Both the position numbers and the translations under genes were made by a program. The notes below the pieces were generated by a model that had not been told where the DNA came from, ran no database searches, and was given only the letters and a program-made list of their open reading frames with translations. A DNA stretch of 64,000 nt from Emticicia sp. CRIBPO (GTDB lineage Bacteria > Bacteroidota > Bacteroidia > Cytophagales > Spirosomataceae), in contig NZ_JAAAKV010000005.1 of the NCBI RefSeq assembly GCF_009905725.1, positions 248,001 to 312,000 of the forward strand, given 5' to 3'. The first letter of the stretch is position 1. The number at the start of each line of letters is the position of its first letter. Shown one piece after another: positions 26,359 to 36,900 of this stretch.

Positions 26359-29142
26359 TTAATTCAATTCAAATGCTTTTTCTAATATTGCTTCCTGTAT
26401 TTCGTTATGGTTCTTGGTATAACCGGTCGCAGGAGAGGCACTTAATTTCCTTGCAATGACATCTTCATGTCCCAGTTCAGGGAATTCTCTATGCACAAAT
26501 GACCAGGCTCCCATGTTCAGAGGCTCTTCCTGTACCCAGATCACCTCAGCGTTTTTGTATTTGCTAAGATGGTCAATCACCTGATTTTTAGGGAACGGAT
26601 GCAATTGCTCTAATCTGATGATTGCAATGTCCTTTCTTTCTGTTTCCTGTTGTCTCTTAAGAAGGTCCCAGTACACTTTACCAGAGCAAAGTAATACCCT
26701 TTTCACTTTTTTAGGATCTGAGTAATCATCACCGATAGTTTCTTTGAATGAATTATTCTCAAGGAATTCTTCAATTGGTGAAACAGCTCCGGGATGTCTC
26801 AACATAGACTTCGGAGACATGTGAATACAAGGCTTACGGAATGGCAAAGTCAGTTGTCTTCTCAGCATATGGAAGAAGTTGGCCGGCGTAGTACAGTTGC
26901 AAACGAACATGTTATATTCAGCAGACAACTGCAGGAATCTTTCAGGACGGGCGTTAGAGTGCTCAGGCCCTTGTCCTTCATAACCGTGAGGTAAAAGAAG
27001 TACCAGACCGTTCATGGTATTCCATTTCGATTCAGTAGCTGAAATGAACTGGTCAATCATGATCTGTGCACCGTTGGCAAAGTCACCGAACTGTGCTTCC
27101 CAGATGACGAGGGCATTAGGGTTAGCCATGGCGTAGCCATATTCATAACCCATTACCGCGTATTCTGAAAGGAATGAATTATAGATCTCAAATTTACCCT
27201 GACCTTCTCTGATAGCCGTCAGGTTGTTGAAAATCTGGTTGTTATTGATATCGTGCAAAACAGCATGACGGTGAGAGAAGGTACCTCTCTGCACATCCTG
27301 CCCGGTCATTCTTACCCATTTGCCGTCGTTCAGGATAGAACCATAAGCCAGAAGCTCTGCAGCAGCCCAGTTAAGCGGCTTATTCCCTGCAAAAATCTCT
27401 TTACGTTCTTCCAGAACTTTTTCGATCTGCTTGATAGGCTTGAATCCTTCAGGAATAGAATAAAGGGCTTTCCCGATCAGGTCAATGTCTTTTTTAGAGA
27501 TACCGGTTTTAGGAGAATATTCAAAATCCGTAGGATCAGATCTTCTCAACAGACCCCATTCTTTTTCAAGCTTAGGTAACTGATAAGGCAGCTGATTTTG
27601 TTTCACTTTGGTCAGGATGCCCTGAAGGTTGTCATCAAAATCGCTTTTCAGTTGTTTTGTTAATTTCTCGTCGATATCACCACCTGCTTTGAGTTTCTCA
27701 ATGTAAATCTCACGCGGGTTCGGGTGATTGTTGATGATCTGGTACATTGTCGGCTGGGTAAACCTCGGCTCATCCGCTTCGTTGTGTCCGTGTTTACGGT
27801 AACAGATCATATCTACGAATACGTCCCTGTTAAACTCCTGGCGGAATTCGATGGCCAGTTGCATGGCATAAACCACAGCCTCCGGATCGTCTCCGTTGAC
27901 GTGGAAAATAGGCGTATCTAATATTTTGGCAACATCCGAACAGTAAACACTTGAACGGGCGTCATTATTATCTGTCGTGAAACCGATCTGGTTATTGATG
28001 ATAAAGTGGATAGAACCACCAACATAATAGCCCGGAAGGTTTGACATCTGTGTTACTTCATATACAATACCCTGTCCGGCCAGTGAGGCGTCACCATGGA
28101 TGATGATCGGAAGGATTTTGTCATAGATATCATCGAAGTTGTTAGACTTCATCCCTGCACTTTCAAAGTGAGCATCGGCTCTGGCACGGGCATAACCCAA
28201 AACGACAGGATCAACGGCTTCAAGGTGGGAAGGGTTGGCCATCAGCTTCATCGAAACCCTCTTTCCTGACGGTGTTTCGATCTGGCTTGAATAACCCATG
28301 TGATATTTAACGTCACCATCGCTGTACTCAAGCGTCGGAACGTTTTCTACGAATTCATTAAATACCTGATCATAAGGCTTTTGAAGAATGTTAGTCAGTA
28401 CATTCAGACGACCCCTGTGAGCCATACCGATCAATACTTCTTCCACACCCATTTCAGCCCCTTTGAGGATAGCGGCGTCAAGACCCGGAATGGTTGATTC
28501 GCCCCCTTCAAGAGAGAAACGTTTTTTTCCTAAAAATTTGGTATGCAGGAAGTTTTCAAAAGCAACAGCCTGGTTCAGTTTTTTCAGGATCCTCTTTTTC
28601 TCATCAAGACTCGGTTTGAAATTAAGGTATTCAGTTTCCAGTTTTCTTCGGAACCAGCCCTTTATCTTACGGTCTCTGATGTATTGGTATTCAAAACCGA
28701 TATTGCCTGTATACACTTTTCTGAGGGCGGTATCGATTTCTCTGAGGGTGGCTGGTCGGCCGAACACCTCAATACCTGCTTCAAAAACAGTGTCAAGGTC
28801 ACTATCTGAGAGATTAAAATCCTTTAATTCAAGATTCGGATTAAACTTTCTGACAGGATAAAGCGGGTCGATGGTGGCCATCATGTGGCCCCTGGCACGC
28901 ATACCTCTGACGAAGTGCACCACTTCAATTTCTTTTAAAACATGTCCGTCGGGTTTGGTGCTTGCGGAACTGGTTGCTGCGGCTGCGGTATGGCCGTTGG
29001 TATTCCAGGCTTTTGAAAACTCAAAGCCTTTGAAGAAATTTTGCCAACTGACGTCGACCGACTCCGGATTACCCAGATATTGTTGGTAAAGAGAGTCTAT
29101 TGCTGCTACATCGGCATTGGCAATATATGAAAACTGATCCAT
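26359..29142 (-). CDS. sucA: 2-oxoglutarate dehydrogenase E1
   Basis: A 927-residue thiamine diphosphate enzyme that decarboxylates 2-oxoglutarate and passes the succinyl group to lipoyl-E2. The N-terminal E2-binding helix (IDSLYQQYLGNPESVDVSW) is present, followed by the E1o-specific RGHMMATIDPL, the HRGRLNVLTNIL segment, the TDP/Mg region around GDASLAGQG and CYRKHGHNEADEP, and GPEHSNARPERFLQL in the pyrimidine-binding half, with the C-terminal EEPLNMGAWSFV. Length is as expected for the family. It is the first gene of the sucA-sucB-lpd operon and has its own promoter at 29179-29212. This is a TCA-cycle enzyme of the cytoplasm. Confidence 0.97.
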   Translation of the reverse strand: MDQFSYIANADVAAIDSLYQQYLGNPESVDVSWQNFFKGFEFSKAWNTNGHTAAAATSSASTKPDGHVLKEIEVVHFVRGMRARGHMMATIDPLYPVRKFNPNLELKDFNLSDSDLDTVFEAGIEVFGRPATLREIDTALRKVYTGNIGFEYQYIRDRKIKGWFRRKLETEYLNFKPSLDEKKRILKKLNQAVAFENFLHTKFLGKKRFSLEGGESTIPGLDAAILKGAEMGVEEVLIGMAHRGRLNVLTNILQKPYDQVFNEFVENVPTLEYSDGDVKYHMGYSSQIETPSGKRVSMKLMANPSHLEAVDPVVLGYARARADAHFESAGMKSNNFDDIYDKILPIIIHGDASLAGQGIVYEVTQMSNLPGYYVGGSIHFIINNQIGFTTDNNDARSSVYCSDVAKILDTPIFHVNGDDPEAVVYAMQLAIEFRQEFNRDVFVDMICYRKHGHNEADEPRFTQPTMYQIINNHPNPREIYIEKLKAGGDIDEKLTKQLKSDFDDNLQGILTKVKQNQLPYQLPKLEKEWGLLRRSDPTDFEYSPKTGISKKDIDLIGKALYSIPEGFKPIKQIEKVLEERKEIFAGNKPLNWAAAELLAYGSILNDGKWVRMTGQDVQRGTFSHRHAVLHDINNNQIFNNLTAIREGQGKFEIYNSFLSEYAVMGYEYGYAMANPNALVIWEAQFGDFANGAQIMIDQFISATESKWNTMNGLVLLLPHGYEGQGPEHSNARPERFLQLSAEYNMFVCNCTTPANFFHMLRRQLTLPFRKPCIHMSPKSMLRHPGAVSPIEEFLENNSFKETIGDDYSDPKKVKRVLLCSGKVYWDLLKRQQETERKDIAIIRLEQLHPFPKNQVIDHLSKYKNAEVIWVQEEPLNMGAWSFVHREFPELGHEDVIARKLSASPATGYTKNHNEIQEAILEKAFELN

Positions 29143-29178
29143 TATTAATTATTACTAATCGTTGGCTGAAATTTTATG

Positions 29179-29212
29179 CAAAGTTATTATTTGACATTGA
29201 ATATGTTAACAA
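29179..29212 (-). promoter_or_regulatory. Promoter of the sucA-sucB-lpd operon
   Basis: On the minus strand TTG (29212-29210) precedes TAACTTTG (29186-29179) by 23 bases, at the long end of the allowed range. The start would be near 29172, giving a leader of about 30 bases to the sucA ATG at 29142. Confidence 0.55.
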
Positions 29213-29336
29213 ATATCTAATGTAATTTATCTTAAACTGATTATAATTATTTTACAAGGGTGATAATCTTGTGTTTTTCTTATAATTAAGGCCCCTTTTA
29301 ATTAAAATCATTGAATTTTTTAAAGACCTCCTTATT

Positions 29337-30218
29337 TTAAAATATTTCTGACTGACCTTTTTCCTGTTCCGCTCCGCTGCTGTTATATCTGAATAAAAGC
29401 TGAAATACACCATTCTGGTTTTGAGCAACCGGACTGTTCAGTTCATTTCTTCCATAATTGGAATCATATGACAATCCCAGATTAATAGTACGGGACACTT
29501 TAACTTCAACGAAAGGAATCAGGTTTTCGTTTGAAGTAGTCAAACCAATATCTCTCATCCGGTAAGAAGCCCCCAGGCACAGCCTTTCAAACAGCCAGGC
29601 TTTGACATTGACGTCAAACATTTTCTGGTTGGTAGCTACGCCCCCGAGAACATTGGCATGAAGGTCCAGACCGTCGACAGCATTGTATAAATAACCCAGG
29701 TTGATGAACAAGGGTCTTGATTCGGTGATTCTTTTTGAATAGAAAGCCACGGGGTTGGATACCCCCAGCCAGGCATTCTGATATTTAAAGAGGATGCCAA
29801 GTCCGGCATATGGAGAAACGCGTTGTTTTCCGGCTACGGTGATGACATTGGGTTGAACAAAAATACCGGTGTTGACCCCGAATTTAATGGTGGCATCGCC
29901 CAGTTCGAAACCTTTGGCATATCCGAGGGTAATGCCCGTGCTGATGAGGTTGCCGACATTGGAGCGGAAGCCCTGGAACGAAAGTCCGGAATTATTGTAC
30001 AGCTGGCCGTCGATGGCCACGATCTGCGAAACCTGGTTGGGTCTGATGGTTCCGTTGAATTGGTTGCCCAGGATACCTTTTAAACCGAATGAGCCGTTTT
30101 CTCCCGCTAGGGCAGGATTAAGGGATAAATAATTGAACTGATACTGGCGTGTCAGGCCTGATTGGGAGTAGCTAAGTTCAGTTATAAATAACAGGAATAT
30201 TAAGAAAAGCCATTTCAT
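29337..30218 (-). CDS. PorP/SprF-family outer membrane protein (second copy)
   Basis: A 293-residue outer-membrane beta-barrel of the PorP/SprF family, which assists type IX secretion, particularly of proteins with type-B sorting domains. A signal peptide (about residues 1-18, ending LSYSQ) leads into the family start SGLTRQYQFNYLSLNPALAG, which matches the usual QYMFN..NPAYAG pattern. The remaining sequence is made of alternating beta strands (for example GISLGYAKGFEL-like repeats). It is shorter than the other copy (341 residues at 32808) and diverged from it. It lies behind the terminator 30234-30270, so it may be a separate unit from the giant-protein cluster. Confidence 0.85.
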   Translation of the reverse strand: MKWLFLIFLLFITELSYSQSGLTRQYQFNYLSLNPALAGENGSFGLKGILGNQFNGTIRPNQVSQIVAIDGQLYNNSGLSFQGFRSNVGNLISTGITLGYAKGFELGDATIKFGVNTGIFVQPNVITVAGKQRVSPYAGLGILFKYQNAWLGVSNPVAFYSKRITESRPLFINLGYLYNAVDGLDLHANVLGGVATNQKMFDVNVKAWLFERLCLGASYRMRDIGLTTSNENLIPFVEVKVSRTINLGLSYDSNYGRNELNSPVAQNQNGVFQLLFRYNSSGAEQEKGQSEIF

Positions 30219-30233
30219 TCAAATAATGTTTTT

Positions 30234-30270
30234 ATAAAAATAAAGCCGCTCACAAAGGTAAGCGGCTTTA
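30234..30270 (-). terminator. Terminator of the PorE-like gene
   Basis: TAAAGCCGCT (30241-30250) pairs with AGCGGCTTTA (30261-30270), a perfect 10-base stem; on the minus strand it is followed by a T-rich run (30240 downwards). It ends the unit 33833-30290. Confidence 0.85.
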
Positions 30271-30289
30271 TCAGAAAATGTGATTTTTT

Positions 30290-32755
30290 TTATTCCATTT
30301 GTAAAATTTTAATCTCGGTACGACGGTTTTTCTGATGCTCAGCTTCAGAACATGGTACCCCGTCGGAACAGTTGTTAACCAGCATAGATTCGCCATATCC
30401 TACGATACCGGCAATCCTTGTTTTGCTGATGCCTCTTTTAAACAGGTACTCGGCAGTGGCTTTGGCCCTGTTTTCAGAAAGGGTCTGGTTAAAGTCGGCC
30501 GGGCTGCGGCTATCTGTATGAGCCCTCAGTTCAACCCTCATTTTAGGATATTGTCTCATGATGCGTACGAGCTTGTCAAGACCGGCTCTGGCGTCAGACC
30601 TGATATTGTATCGGCCATAGTCAAAGTAAATGTTCTCGATTTCGACCACATCGCCGGTTACAAACATCAGCAGATCGGTATTTACAGGGCCGTTGTTACA
30701 GTTAAGCTTGGCCAGTTTGGTGCTTTTTGAGCCCATGTTGTCCTTTTTACCGTCGATCACGTAGTCACAACCTTCAACCGCAGTAAATTCGAAGAAACCG
30801 TTTTTGTCGGTCATCACTTTCTGAATGCTGTTGTCGCATTGGTTGACCAGGGTCACTTCCACACCCGAAAGCCCGTTTTTAGAGTTTTGGGTCAGCACCT
30901 TTCCTCTGATGATACAGGTTTTTCCTCCCAAAGGATTTGGTCCGGCTGTAAATTTCGATCTGTCAACAGACGACATCAGCGAATCTACTGCCTGCTTCGG
31001 AATTGACATCGGAATTTCAAGTCTTGAGGCCTCGTTATCACATTCGTCGATAGAGAAACTGACGGTGTTAGGACTGTAGCCTTCTCTTACGGCTTTGAAT
31101 GCATAATCATGATTAGTGTCAATGTTGTCAATCTTGACATTACCTTCAGCATCAGTTACGGCTTCCAGGTTGTTCCCATCCGGGTCTGTGTAAGTGATTT
31201 TGGTATTGTCAAGCGGCATTTTGCTTTCGGCATCGTATACAGCGATCAGAAGCTCACAACCTTCTTTCAGCTCACAATCTCTTTCAAATTTGTAAATATC
31301 GTCATCATTTCCGCCTCTTTTTCTGTTGGAACTGAAATATCCTTTTTGTCTTACGCCGTCTGTCACGATACCGAAATCATCTTTGCTTGAGTTAAGCGGA
31401 GCACCGATGTTGATCACACGGCCTTTTTGTGTTACGCCGTCCAGGTGGGTAAAGAAAATATCCAGTTCACCTAAACCCGGATGTCCGTCAGAAGCGAAAT
31501 AAAGGTTTGATTTTTCATCTATGAAAGGAAACATCTCGTTGCCTTTGGTATTGACGTCTTTTCCTAAGTTGATCGGCTGCGACCAGTTGGTGCCATCATA
31601 TCTTGACACATAAATGTCGGTTCCGCCGAATCCGCCCGGCATATCTGAAGCAAAGAACAATAATTTCTCGTCAGGTGAAAGAGCCGGGTGTCCGGTAGAG
31701 TATTCGTTAGAGTTAAACGGAAGCTCGGCAATGCCGCTCCAGCTGTCTTTATTGGCTGTGGCAATATAAAGTTTCAGTTTGTTGATACCATCAGAACTTT
31801 TCCTGGCTACGCCGTTCATGAAGTTGTTCCTGGTGAAAATCACCTTTGACCCGTCTTTAAAGAAAGCTGCAGGACCTTCATGATATTTGGAGTTAACGCC
31901 GTTCAGTTTCTCACTAGCTGTGATAGGCTTGTCAGAAAATCCTCCGCCCCCGATACCAGAGTTAGAGCCTCCTGCGAAACTTCCCAGGGTTCTGGAGTCG
32001 TTGGCAGTTGGTTCGGTATATTCGTCGCTACCGACCACGCCGCCGCTGCTTCTTGATTTTTTAGAGCTTTTGGAAGAAGACCCGCCACCTAATCCGGCGT
32101 CGGAGCCGCTCAGCATTGCGACGTCTTCAAGATGATAGAGGTCAAGAAACGGGGTGTTGTTCCAGGTAAAAACCCTTTTGATGCCACCGGCATTCTGACG
32201 GTTTGAAACAAAAACAAGACCACTGCGGTAATTGGCCGGACTAAAATCAGCAGCGTTGGTATTGATCGACAAATAATCGACTTTGTAACAACTTGCATTT
32301 TTAGACAAGACGCTAACGTCGCTGTATAGTTTTGAAAAGCCCTTTCCTCTCGGATCGCTGTCCATTTTAGCGGTATACTTTTCGTATTGTTCCTGTGATT
32401 CCTTGTATTTGCCGTTGCTGGCAAGGGCCTGTGCATATTTCAGATATATGCCTGCATTTTCAGCTGAAAGTTCGGTACCTGAATTAGCGATCTCTGCATA
32501 AACACGTTCGGCATTCTGGGCATCTTTTACTTTTGAGTAGCTGTCTGCAAGTTTTATTTTGGCAGAGGTCTTCTCAGCGTCGGTTAAGCCTTTCTTTTTT
32601 AAAGCCTGCTCGTAAGCATCGATGGCCTTCATATAGCTAAGGTTTTCGTAATGGTGATCGGCGGTCTTCAGCAAGCCGCTTTGTGCGAAACTGCTGAAAG
32701 AAAACAGCCCGCAAAACACCATAAATATCCATTGTTTTTTTATCCTGACAGTCAT
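30290..32755 (-). CDS. PorE-like TPR/PD40/OmpA protein
   Basis: An 821-residue exported protein with the domain order of the type IX secretion component PorE: signal peptide (ending SFAQS, about residue 25), TPR region (about 28-135), a glycine/serine-rich stretch (about 215-270), PD40 beta-propeller (about 290-495, with PALSPDEKLLFFASD and NLYFASDGHPGLG), two carboxypeptidase-regulatory-like domains (about 498-565 and 608-680), and a C-terminal OmpA peptidoglycan-binding domain (about 700-821, IYFDYGRYNIR, RAHTDSRSPADFNQ, ENRAKATAEYL). It should link an outer-membrane secretion assembly to peptidoglycan. It follows the PorP/SprF gene at 32808 by 52 bases and sits in one cluster with the giant type-B substrate. 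Several such paralogues per genome are normal in this phylum, so it need not be the housekeeping PorE. Confidence 0.88.
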   Translation of the reverse strand: MTVRIKKQWIFMVFCGLFSFSSFAQSGLLKTADHHYENLSYMKAIDAYEQALKKKGLTDAEKTSAKIKLADSYSKVKDAQNAERVYAEIANSGTELSAENAGIYLKYAQALASNGKYKESQEQYEKYTAKMDSDPRGKGFSKLYSDVSVLSKNASCYKVDYLSINTNAADFSPANYRSGLVFVSNRQNAGGIKRVFTWNNTPFLDLYHLEDVAMLSGSDAGLGGGSSSKSSKKSRSSGGVVGSDEYTEPTANDSRTLGSFAGGSNSGIGGGGFSDKPITASEKLNGVNSKYHEGPAAFFKDGSKVIFTRNNFMNGVARKSSDGINKLKLYIATANKDSWSGIAELPFNSNEYSTGHPALSPDEKLLFFASDMPGGFGGTDIYVSRYDGTNWSQPINLGKDVNTKGNEMFPFIDEKSNLYFASDGHPGLGELDIFFTHLDGVTQKGRVINIGAPLNSSKDDFGIVTDGVRQKGYFSSNRKRGGNDDDIYKFERDCELKEGCELLIAVYDAESKMPLDNTKITYTDPDGNNLEAVTDAEGNVKIDNIDTNHDYAFKAVREGYSPNTVSFSIDECDNEASRLEIPMSIPKQAVDSLMSSVDRSKFTAGPNPLGGKTCIIRGKVLTQNSKNGLSGVEVTLVNQCDNSIQKVMTDKNGFFEFTAVEGCDYVIDGKKDNMGSKSTKLAKLNCNNGPVNTDLLMFVTGDVVEIENIYFDYGRYNIRSDARAGLDKLVRIMRQYPKMRVELRAHTDSRSPADFNQTLSENRAKATAEYLFKRGISKTRIAGIVGYGESMLVNNCSDGVPCSEAEHQKNRRTEIKILQME

Positions 32756-32807
32756 AGTAATATTCTAGAAAGATGGGAGACAAATTTGTTATAGGTTGAT
32801 ATCTGGT

Positions 32808-33833
32808 TTAGAAATATCTCGGTGTGAGTATCTTGTTTTTGCCGTAGCCGAATTCGTATCTCAGCAACCACTCATGGGTAGGTGTACCTGTAAGTTTGTT
32901 GTAAGTAGAGTTGGCATTCGATTTGTCGTTAAGCCTGTTCATGTTGTAATCATAGGCATATCCCACCCTCAGTTGTGGTGTAAGCTGAAGTTCGAACATT
33001 CCGACTACAGCGTCAATGGCATCTTGTCCGGATAGCACTGTTTGTGATTTTCTTCCGGAGAAACCGATCGCGATTTTGTCTTTGAACCAGAAGTTGATGT
33101 TACCGTCAAATCCCGCCCCGACACCCTGGGTATAACGGATCATGGTCGAAGGCTTCATTTTGATGTTACCTTTTCCGACAACAAAACCCATCATGAGGAA
33201 GTAGTGTCTCTGTACTTTACCTGAGACGGTACCCGGAAGTTTCTGCTCAATGATCTGAGGTACAGAAAAGCCCAGGTAGCTTTTGTCATTGCTGATAAAA
33301 AGCCCGCCACCTACGTTCGGAATAAGCTTATTGATATTGGCATTGTTGTTAAATGCCGGGTCATTATTGATATCGTTGATCTCCTTGATTTTTGAGAAAG
33401 CAAGACTCACGTTGGTTACCCCACCCTGAACACCCAGTGAGAGCGTGGTTCTGTCACCCACTTTTACGCGGTAAGCATAGGCTAGGTTGATACCTGTGTT
33501 ATTGGCAATTCCGATGGCATCGTTAAATGCGGTCAGACCGATTCCCATTTTTTCGTTTTTGATGGGCATGTCCAGTGAGAAAGAGTGTGTGTTGGGAGAT
33601 CCCGGAACACCGATCCACTGATAACGGCCAAGGGCGGTTAAACTCAGTACGTCTCTGCTGCCCGCATAGGAAGGATTTATAGCCAGGGTGTTAAACATGT
33701 ATTGGGAATACATAACCTCTTGTTGGGCGTTAGCCTGAAAGCCAATAGATAAACCCCAAGCAAGCATTACTGCAAGCTTACTTTTTAGTAAACGTGAACT
33801 TTTCATTTTTGTAATTTTTAGTAAAGATTCCAT
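32808..33833 (-). CDS. PorP/SprF-family type IX secretion protein
   Basis: A 341-residue outer-membrane protein of the PorP/SprF family. SprF is needed for secretion of the giant adhesin SprB in Flavobacterium johnsoniae, and genes of this family usually lie directly downstream of genes for large type-B CTD proteins, exactly as here. The signal peptide ends at ANAQ (about residue 36 from the first Met; the ATG at 33806, MKSSRLLKS, gives a more normal length and is my preferred start). The family start QQEVMYSQYMFNTLAINPSYAG is complete and the rest is beta-barrel. It has its own promoter at 33891-33920 and is 52 bases upstream of the PorE-like gene. Confidence 0.93.
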   Translation of the reverse strand: MESLLKITKMKSSRLLKSKLAVMLAWGLSIGFQANAQQEVMYSQYMFNTLAINPSYAGSRDVLSLTALGRYQWIGVPGSPNTHSFSLDMPIKNEKMGIGLTAFNDAIGIANNTGINLAYAYRVKVGDRTTLSLGVQGGVTNVSLAFSKIKEINDINNDPAFNNNANINKLIPNVGGGLFISNDKSYLGFSVPQIIEQKLPGTVSGKVQRHYFLMMGFVVGKGNIKMKPSTMIRYTQGVGAGFDGNINFWFKDKIAIGFSGRKSQTVLSGQDAIDAVVGMFELQLTPQLRVGYAYDYNMNRLNDKSNANSTYNKLTGTPTHEWLLRYEFGYGKNKILTPRYF

Positions 33834-33890
33834 ACCCTGGTTTTTTTATTTTTCCTGATTTGCCCAAGGTATTGACGCTCAATAGCTTAG

Positions 33891-33920
33891 CAAAATTAGT
33901 ATAAGTTTTTTAAAATGCAA
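33891..33920 (-). promoter_or_regulatory. Promoter of the PorP/SprF - PorE-like unit
   Basis: On the minus strand TTG (33920-33918), 19 bases, then TAATTTTG (33898-33891). The start would be near 33884. This lets the secretion-partner genes be made apart from the 8.8-kb gene upstream. Confidence 0.6.
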
Positions 33921-33972
33921 TATTTAATTAATTTTCCTTCAGAATTTTACAATAATTCATCCTGATCCGGAG

Positions 33973-36900
33973 TTACCGGGCAATCGTAATAAAGTTCACA
34001 TAACGTTTTCCTCCAAATACCCTGACGTTCGGGCTCTGCATAACGTAGTAGTATGTGCCATCAGGAACGGCGTCTTTTCTGCCGATTTTAATACCCTGAT
34101 TTACAACGCCATCCCATCCGTTGTCATCATCCGGATAATCAAGTTTGTAGTTCTCGGATTTGAACACCATCTGACCCCAGCGGTTATAGATGATTACCGA
34201 AATACTGTCTGAAGCCGTCAGTCCGTTCGGCACATTCAGGTCTTTGATGATCAGTTTTTCGTTGAGACCGTCATTGTTCGGCGTCAAACCTTCAGAGATA
34301 AACAGGAGTACCGTTGAAGTATCTGCTCCCGCAGGCTCAAGCGTGATTTCCGTAGGGGTATTGTCGTCTCCAGGGTTGTTGTTGCCGTTTTCATCCGGAT
34401 CAAAACCACTGTGCGAAATATCACTGACAAGAACAGTGCTGTCAAGGGCGGTTCCTACTACAGTATTGAAGTAAGTCTGGCTCTCTGTGGCATTGTTTCT
34501 TACCTTGATCCTGAATGTCAGGGTATCAGACGCTCCGGCGGCCAGTGAACTGCTGTCGGCGATGAGCAACCTGAAATCCATAGAATCTTTATTGGCAAAA
34601 TAAGGATTAAGAACCAGCTGGCTTCCCGGATTCAGGGTAACAGAATCAATCAGTGCGAAAATCGTTTGGTTTTCAAAAACAATGTTCAGCGAATCGACGA
34701 GCTGAACACTGTCCAGCCTGCTTGTTCCGTAGTTCTTGACAATAACGGTATAGGTCAAGGCATAGCTTCCGTCAGAGTTTTTAACCGTATCACTCACAGC
34801 CTTGGCTATTCCCAGCGGAGTAAGCACCGGCGGGTTCACCACATCTCCGAAATCAATGACTGTAGGGTCCGAATCATTCGAAGGTGTACCGTTCAGGTCT
34901 TTATCAGGATTATCACCATCAGTCGACAAATCGTCTGTTGAGCTGTCAGGATAGTATCCGATGGCAAAGCCCCAGTTGTCGAACTTGGAGGTGTCGGCAA
35001 ATGTCAAATCTACCCTGGCAAACAGACTGAAAGTAAACTCAGCTTTAGAGGCAAGTTTTGGTCCCAGGCTATCGTTCAGCAGATTAATGAGGTCACCTTT
35101 TCCGGTGTAAAGCGGGTTGGCTACAAAACCATTGGTGACATCAAACACTTTTACACTGTCAATGATGACATTGTCACCGAAAGTAGCGGCCAGGTTATCC
35201 TGAACCTGCACTTTGTCAAAATCAACCACCCCATAGTTTTTCACCCTGAATTTGAACACGAGGTCAAACGATTTGGGTTTGTTGTCTACCGGAACACCGC
35301 TGTAAAGTTTTTTGGCGATACCAATCAGCTGTTTAGGCAGATCATTGAAGTTAAGAATGGTTGGATCTGAACCATCAGGATCAGGGTTGGTGCCATCATT
35401 CGACACATCAAATATTTCGTCATTTTCAGGAGTATCGGCAAATGCGGTCACATTATTGAGGAACGGACCGTTGTTACCGTTAAGGATAACATTGATGGTC
35501 CATTTCAGTGTATCTGTCTTGCCCGGAGCCAGTGTGCTCAAGGCAGGATTAAGCAGACAGTAATTGTTATTTTTGCCTGAGAACGACGGATCGATAGTCA
35601 GGGTGCTTCCTATGCCCAATGAAGGCTGACCAACCACCGCAACAGACAGGTTACCAAAGGTATTGGCCAGTGTATCACAGATGGATATGTTTTTCAGAGG
35701 AATCGTTCCGCAGTTTTTGACAATGGCATGATAGGTCACGTTGTAGGAAACCACCACTCCGTTGATCTGTTTGGTTGTATCTGCCACATAAAGGGCCAGG
35801 CCGATACAAGCTCCCGGATTCAGCACTGAATCATCAATAAGCAATACAGTAGGGGCATTGCCGGGAGCATCCGGGTTGGTGCCGTCATTTGACAATTCCT
35901 GAGCTGTTTTGCTGCCTGTTGATTTAGCCAGAGCCTGGTTTTCAAACCTGGTCACAGTATCAGGCCGTACTTTGACAGTAAACCAGATCGTGTCTGCTTT
36001 TCCTATAGCCAGAGGTCCTTTGGCGATAACAAAGCTGGCGGCTCCGTCAAAAAGATTATTGGAGACAAGTTGGCTGGCCGTATTCACAATAGGCTTGCCG
36101 ACCATGGTGTAGGTGGCAGGGGCTTTGAAGGCTTTAGCCAGCGAATCGTAGACCACGACGCTGTCAAGATTGACCAGGCCGTTGTTTTTAACAATCAGCT
36201 GGTATTTGACATCATAACTTCCGTCATTGTTTTTAACCGTATCGACGATCGCTTTGGCCAGACCTATGCTGGCGGTGTTTTTCAACCTGATAATGGTAGG
36301 GTCTGAACTGGCTTTGACAATCACCAGGCCGTCGTTCGAAATATCTGAGACCGAATCGGCAACGGATACTTTTCCTACGGCTTTGGTATTGGTATAGAAT
36401 GGTCCGGTCTCTCCGTTCGGAATCAGGTTAATGATATAGGTAACGGTATCGGTTTTACCCGGATCCAGTTTACTTGTCGCAGGATTAAGCAAGCCTGTGT
36501 TGCTGTTTCCGTTGAAGTTGTTGTTGGCAACCAGCTTACTTCCCGCGTTAACCACAGGTTTCTGAACAAAAGTAAATACAGATGGTGTCACAAAGACAGT
36601 ATCCAGCACATGGGTAAGGTTCACGCTTCTCAGGGTGTCGCTTCCGCAGTTTTGTACAAGGCTCCTGAATCTGATATTATAGCTGCCATTAACTTGTCTT
36701 ATCGTATCTGCTTTAAGAGAGGTGGCGATACAGAGTTCGCCCGCACACGGTGTTATTGATACATTAACCAATGCCGGCTGGCTGTAGCAGCCCGCAGTGC
36801 TCTTCTCAAAAATGATGTAGCTTCCTGCTCCCACAGCAGTCGGATTAGCCACCAGCGGGGAAGCCGGGCTGATACCGGTGTGGAATTCAAAGATCCCACC

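Noticed and set aside
25810-26385. Open frame of 191 codons on the plus strand across sucB and the end of sucA
   Set aside because: It is antisense to the lipoyl domains and Ala/Pro linkers of sucB; its serine/alanine-rich sequence is what that complement produces. The sense protein is unmistakable.
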